Source: DASSUW01 sp963774155 (GTDB taxonomy: Bacteria; Actinomycetota; Thermoleophilia; Solirubrobacterales; Solirubrobacteraceae). Taken from it: DNA of 64,000 nucleotides. Each line of letters begins with the position of its first letter. The stretch's first letter is position 1. Of this stretch, positions 1 through 8,014 are shown in pieces. A model generated the notes under the pieces. That model did not search any database. It saw only the letters and a list, made by a program, of their open reading frames with translations, and was not told where the DNA came from. The DNA is taken from assembly GCA_963774155.1 (NCBI GenBank), contig CAVZDW010000003.1, positions 186,001-250,000 on the forward strand, read 5' to 3'. The position numbers were made by a program, and so were the translations under genes.

Positions 1-1
1 C

Positions 2-1057
2 GCGTACCCGACGCGCATCCAGCTGCTGCACATCAAGGACGGCGTCAGCATCGAGGCGCGCGGGTCCGGGATCAGCAGCCGTGGCGGCTCGCCGCGCGCG
101 ACGGGCACCGGCGAGCTGGACTTCCGTCCGATCTTCCAGGCCGCGAAGGACCGGGTCCGCTACTACCACCAGGAGCAGGATGGCGGCACGCTGACGGACG
201 CCGACATCAGCTTCACGAACCTCAAGGGCATCGGTCCGGCCTCGGTCGGCACGCTGCTCGCGCTGCCGCCGACGTTCGCCTCCGTGGCGGCCAACACGCC
301 GGCCGCTTCGAACGTGACGCCGATGGTGGTCCAGAACACGGGTGACCAGCCGCTGACCATCACCAACATCCAGGTGCAGGGCACGGACGCGGCCGACTTC
401 TCGGTCGTGAGCCAGAACTGCACGGCCGCCGGTGGCGGCGGGCCGCTCGCTCCGGGCGTCGTGGCGACCGGGGTCCCGCGTGGCACGTGCGTCGTCAACG
501 TCGGCTTCAAGCCGACGCGGGCCGGCTACACCTCCGTGGCCAACCTGCGGTTCACGTCCAACTCGGACACCGCGACGGAGTCCGTCCTGCTGGCCGCCAG
601 GAGCACGAATGACGCTCTCGGCACGGTCGGCGGCGACGTCCCGAGCGTCCTGAACCTCACGGTCAGCAACACCGGGTCGTTCGGCACGTTCGCGCCGGGC
701 GTTGCCCAGGCGTACAACACCGCGCTGGCCGCGAGCGTCACCACGACGACCGGCGACGCGACGCTGTCGGTCACCGACCCGTCGACGACGGCCACCGGCC
801 ATCTCGTCAACGGGACGTACAGCCTGCCGCAGGCGCTCACCGTCCGGGCCCTCGGCCTCGGCGACAGCGCGTCGACGGCGTTCACGCCGCTCAGCGAGAC
901 GGCCGGTACGCCGGTCGTGCTGAAGAGCTGGAGCGCGCCGATGACGGCGGCCCCGGTCACGCTCGGCTTCCGCCAGAACATCGGGAACACCGACGTCCTG
1001 CGGGCCGGCACCTACAGCAAGACCGTCACGTTCACGCTGTCGACCGCGACGCCGTGA
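2..1057 (+). CDS. sugar-isomerase/choice-of-anchor surface protein, 3' part
   Basis: The gene enters from the left edge; reading frame 2 is open from the first base to TGA at 1055-1057, so the N-terminus is missing. The first ~60 visible residues (LLHIKDG, then ELDFRPIF and VRYYHQEQD) look like the end of a TIM-barrel sugar phosphate isomerase/epimerase. About residues 90-205 form a choice-of-anchor D (ASPM/SPD-2/Hydin) beta-sandwich. The last ~140 residues form a second beta domain, starting near VGGDVPSVLNLTVS and ending GTYSKTVTFTLSTATP, that recurs in the protein at 2714-3199. Probably exported or surface-attached; the signal peptide would lie outside the window. Whether the isomerase part is catalytic cannot be judged. 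First of five co-directional surface-protein genes, separated from the next by a hairpin. Confidence 0.8.
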   Translation, partial: AYPTRIQLLHIKDGVSIEARGSGISSRGGSPRATGTGELDFRPIFQAAKDRVRYYHQEQDGGTLTDADISFTNLKGIGPASVGTLLALPPTFASVAANTPAASNVTPMVVQNTGDQPLTITNIQVQGTDAADFSVVSQNCTAAGGGGPLAPGVVATGVPRGTCVVNVGFKPTRAGYTSVANLRFTSNSDTATESVLLAARSTNDALGTVGGDVPSVLNLTVSNTGSFGTFAPGVAQAYNTALAASVTTTTGDATLSVTDPSTTATGHLVNGTYSLPQALTVRALGLGDSASTAFTPLSETAGTPVVLKSWSAPMTAAPVTLGFRQNIGNTDVLRAGTYSKTVTFTLSTATP

Positions 1058-1086
1058 GCTGACGGGGAACGACGAAGGGAAAGGGA

Positions 1087-1116
1087 GAGAGCGTCGGTCG
1101 CGAGACCGGCGCTCTC
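1087..1116 (+). terminator. hairpin terminator after the surface protein gene
   Basis: 13-bp stem with one G-T wobble: arms 1087-1099 and 1104-1116 around the tetraloop gcga, 30 bases after the stop at 1057. No clear T-run follows (gccgtctt). It lies just before the ribosome binding site of the next gene, so it could also be a leader structure. Confidence 0.6.
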
Positions 1117-1137
1117 GCCGTCTTGATGGAGGAGAGA

Positions 1138-1800
1138 GTGAAGAAGGTGCTCGTGGGGCTCGTCGCGCTTGCCGCCGTCGCTTCCGGCTGCGGCTCCGAC
1201 GAGCCCTCGCGCGCCGCGGCCCCGGCGGCGACGCCCACGCCCACGCCGGCCGCGACGCCGGAGACCGAGGAGCACAAGCCCGTCTTCGAGTCCGGCCACA
1301 ACCGCGCCGTGCGCGAGTACTACGGGTCCGCGCACAGCCACGAGGGCGGCACCGGGTCGATCGAGGCCGAGTACCACCAGCCGCCCAAGCCGGCGACCGG
1401 CGAGGTCGGGGACGCGATCACGCTGACGGGCAGCAACATCGGCGTGCGCGTGCGCGTGACGGTGACCGGCGTGACGGATCCGGTGACCACGGCACGGCCG
1501 CCGCGTCCCGGCAAGCGGTGGGTCGCCGTCGGCCTGCGCCTGCGCACGACCGGCATCACGATCCTCGAGGACGACCTGAACAACGCCACCGTGAGCTACC
1601 GCGGCGGCAAGGCGCAGAGCGTGCTCGGGAACAAGGCGCCGTGCTCGAACGGCCTCCAGGACTACATGCGCATCGACGTCGCCCGCACCAAACGCGGCTG
1701 CCTCGTGTTCGAGCTGCCGGAGTCGGCACGCCCGCGCGAGCTCGCCCTCGCGCTCGAGCAGGTGCCGGTCGAGGCCGGAGGGCGATGGAGCATGCGTTGA
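1138..1800 (+). CDS. lipoprotein with DUF4352-like domain
   Basis: Predicted 220-residue lipoprotein of unknown function. GTG at 1138 is chosen because GGAGG (1128-1132) lies 5 bases upstream and the product then starts with a compact type II signal peptide (KKVLVGLVALAAVASGC, lipobox cysteine near residue 18); TTG 1123 and ATG 1126 are alternatives. After a Pro/Ala/Thr-rich linker (residues ~25-50) comes a beta-rich domain of the kind found in DUF4352/telomeric-repeat-like lipoproteins (VGDAITLTGSNIGVRVRVTV, then RWVAVGLRLRTTG). Two cysteines (CSNG and RGCLVF) could form a disulphide outside the cell. Sits between two WxL-like protein genes, so a role at the cell surface is inferred. Confidence 0.75.
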   Translation: MKKVLVGLVALAAVASGCGSDEPSRAAAPAATPTPTPAATPETEEHKPVFESGHNRAVREYYGSAHSHEGGTGSIEAEYHQPPKPATGEVGDAITLTGSNIGVRVRVTVTGVTDPVTTARPPRPGKRWVAVGLRLRTTGITILEDDLNNATVSYRGGKAQSVLGNKAPCSNGLQDYMRIDVARTKRGCLVFELPESARPRELALALEQVPVEAGGRWSMR

Positions 1801-1847
1801 GAGAACTGAACTTGTGTCCGGTTGCAGGCCGCGGCTATCGTGCTGAG

Positions 1848-2717
1848 ATGGGTCGGATGGTCGCTCGGGTCCTGGGCCTCTGGCTCGGCTGCGTGGTCGC
1901 GCTCCTCGCGCCGGCCGCCGCGCTGGCCGCGCCCGCTGCGTCGGTCGGCGGCCTGCGCAACCCCGCGGGCGGCGTGCTCGAGCTGACGGTCAGCGCCGTC
2001 AGCGACGTCGAGCTCGTCTCCGCCACCGTCGCGGTCGACGGCAAGCACGTGGACACCCGGCCCTTCCCGGCCGGCGCCTGCCGCACGGGCTCCGCGGTGG
2101 CCTGCCCCGCGGTCGCGACGCTGACCGTCGTGACGCGCGAGGAGCTCCCCGACGGGACGTTCCGCACGCTCATCGCGGACGGCCTGCGCACGGTGCGCGT
2201 CAGCGTGCTCGACGTGAGCGGCGCCGAGTTCGTCCAGACGTCGCAGATCACGGTCGACAACGCGCCGATCCCGAACAACCCGGTGGTCGTCGTCAGCGTC
2301 GGCTCCGGCAACCTCAGCCCGAGCCCGCCGCCGCCCGGCGGCACCGATCCGCCGCCCGCGGGCGCGCCGACCTGCAAGTCGCCGCGGCTGTCGATGTTCC
2401 TCGACGAGCGCCCGCTGCGCTACCGCCGCGGGGTGCCGGTGCTCAAGGCCGGCCGCAAGTACCGCTTCGAAGGCCGTCTGACGTGCATGTACAACGGCCG
2501 GCCGCGTCCCGCCAAGCGCGGCACGCTCGTCCAGGTGCGCAACGTGGTGCGCGGGTTCACGATCTTCAAGCCGGCGCTCGAGGTCGGGCGCAACGGCCGC
2601 CTCGTCGCCAACCTGCGGTTCAACAGCAGCCGCGTGCTCGTCTTCCGCGTGATGGGCAGCGGCGGCAACATCATCCGGGTGCGCATCCCGCTCCGTGTCG
2701 TGAAGGCCGGACGATGA
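1848..2717 (+). CDS. secreted two-domain protein with Pro-rich linker
   Basis: 289 residues, not recognised as a named family. A signal peptide is clear (hydrophobic core VLGLWLGCVVALLAPAAALA, cleavage near residue 27). Residues ~30-150 are an Ig-like beta domain with two cysteines (GACRTG, AVACPA); then a Pro/Gly linker (PSPPPPGGTDPPPAG, ~160-180); then a basic C-terminal beta domain (~185-289) with two more cysteines (TCKSP, LTCMYNG). ATG 1848 is preceded by only a weak Shine-Dalgarno; ATG 1857 is possible. The stop overlaps the ATG of the next gene (ATGA), so the two are translationally coupled. Base use is like its neighbours. Confidence 0.75.
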   Translation: MGRMVARVLGLWLGCVVALLAPAAALAAPAASVGGLRNPAGGVLELTVSAVSDVELVSATVAVDGKHVDTRPFPAGACRTGSAVACPAVATLTVVTREELPDGTFRTLIADGLRTVRVSVLDVSGAEFVQTSQITVDNAPIPNNPVVVVSVGSGNLSPSPPPPGGTDPPPAGAPTCKSPRLSMFLDERPLRYRRGVPVLKAGRKYRFEGRLTCMYNGRPRPAKRGTLVQVRNVVRGFTIFKPALEVGRNGRLVANLRFNSSRVLVFRVMGSGGNIIRVRIPLRVVKAGR

Positions 2718-3199
2718 AGCTCGCCGCGGCGGCGGCCGCGGCCGCGGGGCTGCTGCTGGCCACGGCGTCGCCGGCTCTGGCCCAGACCGACGTCGGCGGC
2801 TCGGTCGACAGCCTCCTCGAGCTGTCGCTCGACGAGCCGTCGGGCTTCGAGAGCTTCCCTGCCGGCCCCGGCGAGCACGACCTCATCGTCCGCGCGCGCA
2901 TCACCTCGACCGGCAACCGCGCGCTGCTGAGCGTGGCCGACGGCGACATCGCCTCCGGCAACCGCCTCGGGCGCATGGCCGGCAGCAGCTCCCTGCTCGA
3001 CACGCCGCTCGAGGCGCGCGTCGGGACCAACCCGTTCGAGCCGCTGAACGCCGCCGTCGATCCGATCCTGGCCGAGTTCGGGCCGGTGGCCAACGAGCGG
3101 GTGAACATCCGGCTCCAGCAGCGCATCGGCGCCGGCGAGCGCCCGCGCGGCACCTACACCAAGACCTTGCTGATCACGCTGTCCGCGAACGCACCCTAG
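2714..3199 (+). CDS. small secreted WxL-like domain protein
   Basis: 161 residues: an Ala/Leu signal peptide (cleavage after SPALA, ~residue 22) followed by one beta domain. The domain aligns by eye with the C-terminal domain of the gene ending at 1057: DVGGSVDSLLELSL against TVGGDVPSVLNLTV, ALLSVADG against ATLSVTDP, and the final strands RGTYTKTLLITLSANAP against AGTYSKTVTFTLSTATP. In firmicute WxL proteins the last strand has the form Y-x5-WxL; here the Trp is replaced by a hydrophobic residue. Start ATG 2714 overlaps the previous stop by 4 bases. With the adjacent Ig-like protein (3210-3992) it may form a cell-wall complex; this is inferred from layout and sequence pattern only. Confidence 0.75.
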   Translation: MKLAAAAAAAAGLLLATASPALAQTDVGGSVDSLLELSLDEPSGFESFPAGPGEHDLIVRARITSTGNRALLSVADGDIASGNRLGRMAGSSSLLDTPLEARVGTNPFEPLNAAVDPILAEFGPVANERVNIRLQQRIGAGERPRGTYTKTLLITLSANAP

Positions 3200-3209
3200 G
3201 AGTCCGTTG

Positions 3210-3992
3210 ATGTACCGAAGCAAGTTGATCCTCGGAGCCGCGCTCGTGGCGGGCGTCGCCGCGACGCAGATCGCCTCCGCCGAGACACCGCCGGCGACGA
3301 CGGCACAGAGCGGCGGCGTGTCGGTCTCGCCCCAGATCCTCGAGACCACCGCGCGCACCGGCGCGTCGGGCTCCGCCCGGATCTCCAACACGACCGACAA
3401 GAAGCTCAAGATGACGGTCCGCGCCCGCCCCTGGCGCCAGTCCAAGAGCGGCGCCGTGGCCGCCGACCGCCGCCACACGCTGAGCACCGTCAGCGTCAGC
3501 TCCACGAGCTTCACGCTCGCGCCCGGCGCCTCGCGCACGGTGAGCGTGCAGCTGCGGCGCGTGCCGGCGGCGAAGTCGGTGTACGGCGCGCTCGACGTCG
3601 TGGGGAAGCCGACCAAGAAGCGCCAGGGCATCAACGTCGCCTACCGGCTCGTCTCGAGCCTGCGCTTCAACCCGACGGCGGGCGCCCGCAGGCTGCGCCT
3701 GAAGGCCGGCAAGGCGTTCTCGACCGGGAGCGGCTCGGGCCGCTCGGTCAAGCTCGCCGTGACCAACCGCGGCAACACGGTCGATCCGGTGACGGGGACG
3801 GTCAACGTCACCGGCTCGGGCGGCGGCCGCAGCGGCGGCATCGCCCCCATGCGCATCATCCCCGGCAAGCGCGTGAACCTGCGCCTCGTGTCGCTCAGCG
3901 GCATGCGCCGCGGCAGCTACAAGGCCTCGGTCACGCTCAGCCAGGGCGGTCGCAACGTGGTGAGCGCCACCCGCAGCTTCAAGATCAAGTAG
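3210..3992 (+). CDS. secreted DUF916/chaperone-like Ig-domain protein
   Basis: 260 residues with a signal peptide (LILGAALVAGVAATQIASA). The mature N-terminal domain (GGVSVSPQILETTARTG, then SARISNTTDKKLKMTVRARP and LAPGASRTVSVQLRR) has the layout of the pilus-chaperone/DUF916-type Ig domain seen in WxL-interacting proteins: a 'V-P' strand, N-x-(T/S) in the next strand, then an 'aPG' turn. A second Ig-like domain covers ~165-260. No C-terminal membrane helix is visible, unlike firmicute DUF916 proteins. ATG 3210 is used with AGGAG 7 bases upstream; an in-frame TTG (3207) precedes it. It is the last gene of the surface operon and overlaps the convergent fprA end by 8 bases. Confidence 0.7.
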   Translation: MYRSKLILGAALVAGVAATQIASAETPPATTAQSGGVSVSPQILETTARTGASGSARISNTTDKKLKMTVRARPWRQSKSGAVAADRRHTLSTVSVSSTSFTLAPGASRTVSVQLRRVPAAKSVYGALDVVGKPTKKRQGINVAYRLVSSLRFNPTAGARRLRLKAGKAFSTGSGSGRSVKLAVTNRGNTVDPVTGTVNVTGSGGGRSGGIAPMRIIPGKRVNLRLVSLSGMRRGSYKASVTLSQGGRNVVSATRSFKIK

Positions 3993-5322
3993 GCACGGCG
4001 CGGCGGCCGGCCGCCACGAGGTCGGCCAGCCGCACGAGCTTGACCCGCGGGCGGCCATGGGGCTCGCCCGCGGTGCGCTCGTGCTCGTCGATCGCCTGCC
4101 AGCCCTCCCACGTCACGGCGTCGGGCGCGGCGGCGGCGATCCAGGCCGCGCACTCGTCGGCGTCGGGGCGGGAGCCCTCGAGCCGGCCCGCCTCGCGGTC
4201 GGCGACGATCTTGGCGACGGTGTCGGAGGCGTCCTTCTTGTTGGTGCCGATCACGCCGCTCGGCCCGCGCTTGACCCAGCCGACCGCGTACTCGCCGCGG
4301 TGCGGGACGCCCTGCTCGTCGCAGACGCGGCCACCGTCGTTGCGGATCAGCCCGCGCCGCTCGTCGAACGGGATGTCGCCGATCGGCCGGCCGCGATAGC
4401 CGATCGAGCGGAAGACCAGGCCGCAGCCGATGACCTCCTCCTCGCCGGTGGGCACGGCGCGGCCGTCCTCGAGCCGGTTGTAGCCGAGGCGCACGCCGGT
4501 GACCGGCCCGTCCTCGCCCTCGCCCAGGATCTCCAGCGGCGAGCGCAGGAACTTGAGCGTGATGCGCCGGCCCGCGCTGCCCGGCGGGCGCTGCGCGTAG
4601 CCCTGGAGGATCTCGACGTTGCGCCGGGCGGTCGGCTCGGCGTCCTCGGGGACCTCGACGTCGACCTCGGCCGGATCGACGTTCACGTCGACGCCCGTCA
4701 TCTCCCCCAGCTCGCGCAGCTCGGGGTTGGTGAACGCCGCCTGCACGGGCCCGCGCCGGCCGACGAGGATGACCTCCTGCACGTGGCCGGCGGCCATCGG
4801 GCCGATCGCATGGTCGGCGACGTCGGTCGCCGCCAGCTCGTCGGGGTCGAGCAGGAGCATGCGCGCGACGTCGATGGCCACGTTGCCGTTGCCGATGACC
4901 ACGGCGCGCTCGGCCGTCAGGTCGAAGGCCGCATCGCAGGCGTCCGGATGGCCGTTGTACCAGGCCACGAAGGTGGTGGCCGGATAGGAGCCGTGCCGGT
5001 CCTCGCCCGGGATCCCCAGCCGGTTGTCCTCGCTCACCCCGATCGCGTAGACGACCGCGTGGTAGCGCTCGACCAGCTCGGCGCGGGAGATGTGCTCGCC
5101 CAGGACCACGCCGCCGTAGAAGCGGAAGCCCGGCTTGCGCGCGGTCTTCTCGTAGACGCGGGTGACCGACTTGATCTTCGGGTGGTCGGGAGCGACCCCC
5201 GAGCGCACCAGGCCGAACGGCGTCGGCAGCGCGTCGAGCAGGTCGACCTCGAAGCCGGCCGTCAGCAGCTGGTCGGACGTGTAGAAGCCGGCCGGGCCGG
5301 CGCCGATGACCGCGATCCTCAT
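3985..5322 (-). CDS. fprA: ferredoxin-NADP(+) reductase, adrenodoxin reductase type
   Basis: 445-residue flavoprotein that moves electrons between NADPH and ferredoxin (or a P450 partner) in the cytoplasm. FAD-binding GAGPAG at residues 7-12, the family motif LVRSGVAPDHP at 38-48, NADPH-binding GNGNVA at ~144-149, and near the C-terminus a second FAD contact region with GWVKRGPSGVIGTNK. The length matches mycobacterial FprA. No ferredoxin gene is visible nearby. Start ATG 5322 faces the divergent ECF sigma gene across ~70 bases, so the two may share regulation. The 3' end overlaps the convergent surface-protein gene by 8 bases. Confidence 0.95.
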   Translation of the reverse strand: MRIAVIGAGPAGFYTSDQLLTAGFEVDLLDALPTPFGLVRSGVAPDHPKIKSVTRVYEKTARKPGFRFYGGVVLGEHISRAELVERYHAVVYAIGVSEDNRLGIPGEDRHGSYPATTFVAWYNGHPDACDAAFDLTAERAVVIGNGNVAIDVARMLLLDPDELAATDVADHAIGPMAAGHVQEVILVGRRGPVQAAFTNPELRELGEMTGVDVNVDPAEVDVEVPEDAEPTARRNVEILQGYAQRPPGSAGRRITLKFLRSPLEILGEGEDGPVTGVRLGYNRLEDGRAVPTGEEEVIGCGLVFRSIGYRGRPIGDIPFDERRGLIRNDGGRVCDEQGVPHRGEYAVGWVKRGPSGVIGTNKKDASDTVAKIVADREAGRLEGSRPDADECAAWIAAAAPDAVTWEGWQAIDEHERTAGEPHGRPRVKLVRLADLVAAGRRAVPT

Positions 5323-5391
5323 CCCCTTCTACGTTATCCACGAGCAATCTCAACAGGCTGTCGAAGAAATTCTCTGTATGCTGTTGAAGCG

Positions 5392-5901
5392 ATGGACGCA
5401 GCCGGCTTCCGCCACGCCTACAACGAGCTCCGCCCGATCGCGCTGCGCGTCGCCCGGAGCGTGCTCGGGGACGAGGCGGCGGCCGAGGACGTCGTGCAGG
5501 ACGTCTTCATGCAGCTGTGGCAGCGCCCTTCGTCATACGATCCGGCCCGTGGCTCCCTCCGCACGTACGTCGCCATGCTCACGCGCAGCCGGGCCGTCGA
5601 CCGCTGGCGCTCGAGCGCGGCGCACGAGTCCGCGCTCCAGCGCGCGGGCTCCGAGCTCCGGCTGTTCCCGGACGCCACCGAGAGCTGCGCCGAGCCGGTG
5701 ATCCGGCGCGACCGCAGCCGGCGGGTGCTCGCCGTGCTCGACACGCTGCCGCGCGACCAGCGCGACGCCGTCCTGCTCTCCTGCGTCGGGCTCAGCGCCA
5801 GCGAGATCGCCGGCACGGTCGAGCTGCCGCTGGGCACGGCCAAGAGCCGCGTCCGGCTCGGGCTGGAGAAGGCGCGCGCCCGCCTGGAAGACGCCGCGTG
5901 A
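5392..5901 (+). CDS. ECF RNA polymerase sigma factor
   Basis: 169 residues with the two domains of an ECF sigma factor: region 2 at ~25-70 (AAEDVVQDVFMQLWQRP for -10 binding) and region 4 at ~115-165 (LSASEIAGTVELPLGTAKSR helix-turn-helix for -35 binding). ATG 5392 is the first in-frame Met before the conserved start; the long upstream open frame is antisense to fprA and not coding. No recognisable anti-sigma factor is adjacent. Instead the stop overlaps the GTG of a MerR-DICT regulator (GTGA), so sigma factor and regulator are translationally coupled; the regulator may control it, which is inference. Confidence 0.93.
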   Translation: MDAAGFRHAYNELRPIALRVARSVLGDEAAAEDVVQDVFMQLWQRPSSYDPARGSLRTYVAMLTRSRAVDRWRSSAAHESALQRAGSELRLFPDATESCAEPVIRRDRSRRVLAVLDTLPRDQRDAVLLSCVGLSASEIAGTVELPLGTAKSRVRLGLEKARARLEDAA

Positions 5902-6725
5902 GCGAGCTCACGATCCGGGACGTCGCCCGGCGCACCGGCGTCCCGGCCGGCACGCTGCGCATGTGGGAGGCCCGCTACGGCTTTCCGGTCCCGCAGCGCC
6001 TGGAGAGCGGCCACCGGCGCTACACGGACGAGGACTGCGACGCCATCGAGCGGGTGCTCGCGGACCGCGAGCGAGGGCTCTCGCTGCCGGCGGCGATCGA
6101 GCGCGCCCTGGCCGCGCCGGCCGAGCGCGAGGCGTCGCTGTTCGCCACGTTGCGGCGCATCCGGCCCGAGCTGGCTCCGCAGATCCTGCCCAAGCCCGCG
6201 CTGCTCGCGCTCTCGCACGCGATCGAGGACGAGTGCTGCGCCCGCGCCGATCGAGCGGTGATCTTCGGCGCCTTCCAGCGCGTGCACTTCTACCGGGCCT
6301 CCGAGCCACGCTGGCGCGAGCTCGCCCGGACGGCCGAGCTCGCGGTCGCGTTCGCCGACTTCCGGCGCGTGCGCGTGCGCGAGCGCGGGGTCTGCGAGCT
6401 GCCCCTGGAGGGCGACGCGCCCCTGCGCCGCGAGTGGGCGGTGGTGTGCGAGGGCGACCGGCTCTGCGTGGCGCTCTCGGCCTGGGAGGTGACGGCCGAG
6501 CGCCCGGTGGCCGACGACGCCCGGCGGTTCGAGACGATCTGGACGGTCGAGCCCGAAGCGGTGCGGGCGGTGGCGCAGGTCGCCGCGGCCGTGGCCGCCC
6601 AGACCCAGCCGGAGCTCGTGGCCACGCGCGCCCGCCGGCTCGAGGAGCAGCCCCCGCCGGCGGTCGACCTCTCCGGCACGATGGCGCTCGTCAACCGCTG
6701 CATCGCCTACCTCGCGCGTCCGTAG
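5898..6725 (+). CDS. MerR-family regulator with C-terminal DICT sensor domain
   Basis: 275 residues. The N-terminal winged helix (residues 1-70) is typical MerR: LTIRDVARRTGVPAGTLRMW, then ARYGFPVPQRLESGHRRY. Residues ~95-200 match the DICT sensory domain (LSHAIEDECC, IFGAFQRVHFY, RWRELARTAELAVAFADF), a predicted ligand/signal domain found with MerR helices, GGDEF and two-component proteins and linked by context to light responses. GTG 5898 overlaps the sigma factor stop. The 3' end overlaps the convergent photolyase gene by 19 bases. The arrangement resembles LitR-LitS-phr light loci, except that the sensor is DICT rather than a B12-binding domain. Confidence 0.9.
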   Translation: MSELTIRDVARRTGVPAGTLRMWEARYGFPVPQRLESGHRRYTDEDCDAIERVLADRERGLSLPAAIERALAAPAEREASLFATLRRIRPELAPQILPKPALLALSHAIEDECCARADRAVIFGAFQRVHFYRASEPRWRELARTAELAVAFADFRRVRVRERGVCELPLEGDAPLRREWAVVCEGDRLCVALSAWEVTAERPVADDARRFETIWTVEPEAVRAVAQVAAAVAAQTQPELVATRARRLEEQPPPAVDLSGTMALVNRCIAYLARP

Positions 6726-8014
6726 CGCTCCAGCGCCTCGCGCCGGGCCAGCGCGTGATCGACGATCGGCTCCGGGTAGTCACGCCCGATGATGCAGCCG
6801 CTCGCCTCCTGCTCGGCCTCGGACATCAGCCACGGCTCGGCGAGATGCTCGTCGGGGACGCCGGCGAGCTCCGGGACGTAGCGGCGCACGTAGGTCCCGC
6901 GGGGATCGAAGCGCTCCTGCTGGCGGGCCGGGTTGTAGATCCGCCGGAAGGCCGGCTGCGGGTCCGTGCCGACCGAGGCGATCCACTGCCAGTTGCCGTT
7001 GTTGTTGGCCTGGTCGCCGTCGACCAGCCAGCGCATGAACCAGCGCTCGCCCCAGCGCCAGTCGAGCGCGAGGTCCTTGGTGAGGAACGAGCCGACGACG
7101 AGCCGCACGCGGTTGTGCATCCAGCCCTCGCGCAGGAGCTGGCGCATGCCCGCGTCGACGAGCGGGAAGCCGGTGCGGCCCGCGCACCAGGCGTCGAACG
7201 CGGTGCGGCTGCGGCTCCAGCGCATCCCGCGGTAGCGCGCCTGGTACTCGCGGCGGGCGTTGCCCGGATGGTGCTGGAGGACGTGGTGGTAGAAGTCGCG
7301 CCACGCGAGCTGGCGCCGGAACTCGTCGTCGCGCGTGCGGTTCTCGAGCTCGCGCGGGGTGATGCAGCCGAAGTGCAGGTAGGGCGAGAGCTGCTCGCCG
7401 CGGCGGGCCGTGCGCGAGCGGGCCTCGGTCTCGCCGCCGGGCGGCGGCTCGGGCACCGTCTCGCGGTGGCCGAGCTCCTCCAGCGACGGCAGGCGGCCTG
7501 TGGCGATGTCCAGCGGCGGGAGCGTCTCCGGCGCTCCGAGCACGGTGCGGCGCGGCTGCTCGAGCCACGCGCGGTAGAACGGCGTGAAGACGGCGTACGG
7601 CGTGCCCTTCCCGGTGCGCAGCTCGGCGAGGTCGTCGACGGCGTGCAGGCCGGGCTTGCGGCGCAGCTTCACACGCTCGGCCACGCGCAGCGCGCGGGCA
7701 CGCGCGTACGGCGTGTCGTCGGCCGTGCAGAAGACCGTGTCGGCCCCGGCTTCCCCGGCGAGCCTCGCAAGCTCGTCCTCGGGCCTGCCGCGCCGGAGCA
7801 CGAGCCCGCTCCCCCGCGCCTGCAGCGCCGTGTCCAGCTCGGCCAGGCACTCGAGCAGGAACTGCGTGCGCGGGCCGGAGGCGTGGCGGCCGTGCAGGAG
7901 GCGGTCGTCGAAGCAGAACACCGGGATCACGCGGTCGTGGGCTTCGAGCGCGGCGTGCAGCGCCGGATGATCGTGCACCCGCAGGTCGCGAGTGAACCAG
8001 ACGAGCGCGGTCAC
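6707..8014 (-). CDS. phr: deoxyribodipyrimidine photo-lyase
   Basis: 435 residues; uses blue/near-UV light and FADH- to split cyclobutane pyrimidine dimers in DNA. The N-terminal photolyase alpha/beta domain begins ALVWFTRDLRVHDHPAL (residues ~3-19), and the C-terminal FAD-binding domain carries WMHNRVRLVVGSFLTKDL and NNNGNWQWIASVGTDP, with conserved tryptophans. The length is slightly below E. coli PhrB but complete. GTG 8014 overlaps the stop of the upstream epimerase gene (4 bases), so the two are co-translated. Convergent with the MerR-DICT gene, which may sense light; co-regulation would have to act through the promoter near 8902. Confidence 0.95.
   Translation of the reverse strand: MTALVWFTRDLRVHDHPALHAALEAHDRVIPVFCFDDRLLHGRHASGPRTQFLLECLAELDTALQARGSGLVLRRGRPEDELARLAGEAGADTVFCTADDTPYARARALRVAERVKLRRKPGLHAVDDLAELRTGKGTPYAVFTPFYRAWLEQPRRTVLGAPETLPPLDIATGRLPSLEELGHRETVPEPPPGGETEARSRTARRGEQLSPYLHFGCITPRELENRTRDDEFRRQLAWRDFYHHVLQHHPGNARREYQARYRGMRWSRSRTAFDAWCAGRTGFPLVDAGMRQLLREGWMHNRVRLVVGSFLTKDLALDWRWGERWFMRWLVDGDQANNNGNWQWIASVGTDPQPAFRRIYNPARQQERFDPRGTYVRRYVPELAGVPDEHLAEPWLMSEAEQEASGCIIGRDYPEPIVDHALARREALERYGRAR

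Noticed and set aside
4057..5391. Long open frame upstream of the sigma factor gene
   Set aside because: Antisense to fprA, no family similarity; typical high-GC shadow. Many other long antisense frames (for example 6707-8902 upstream part, 45165-46500 minus, 25771-27480 plus) were dropped for the same reason.
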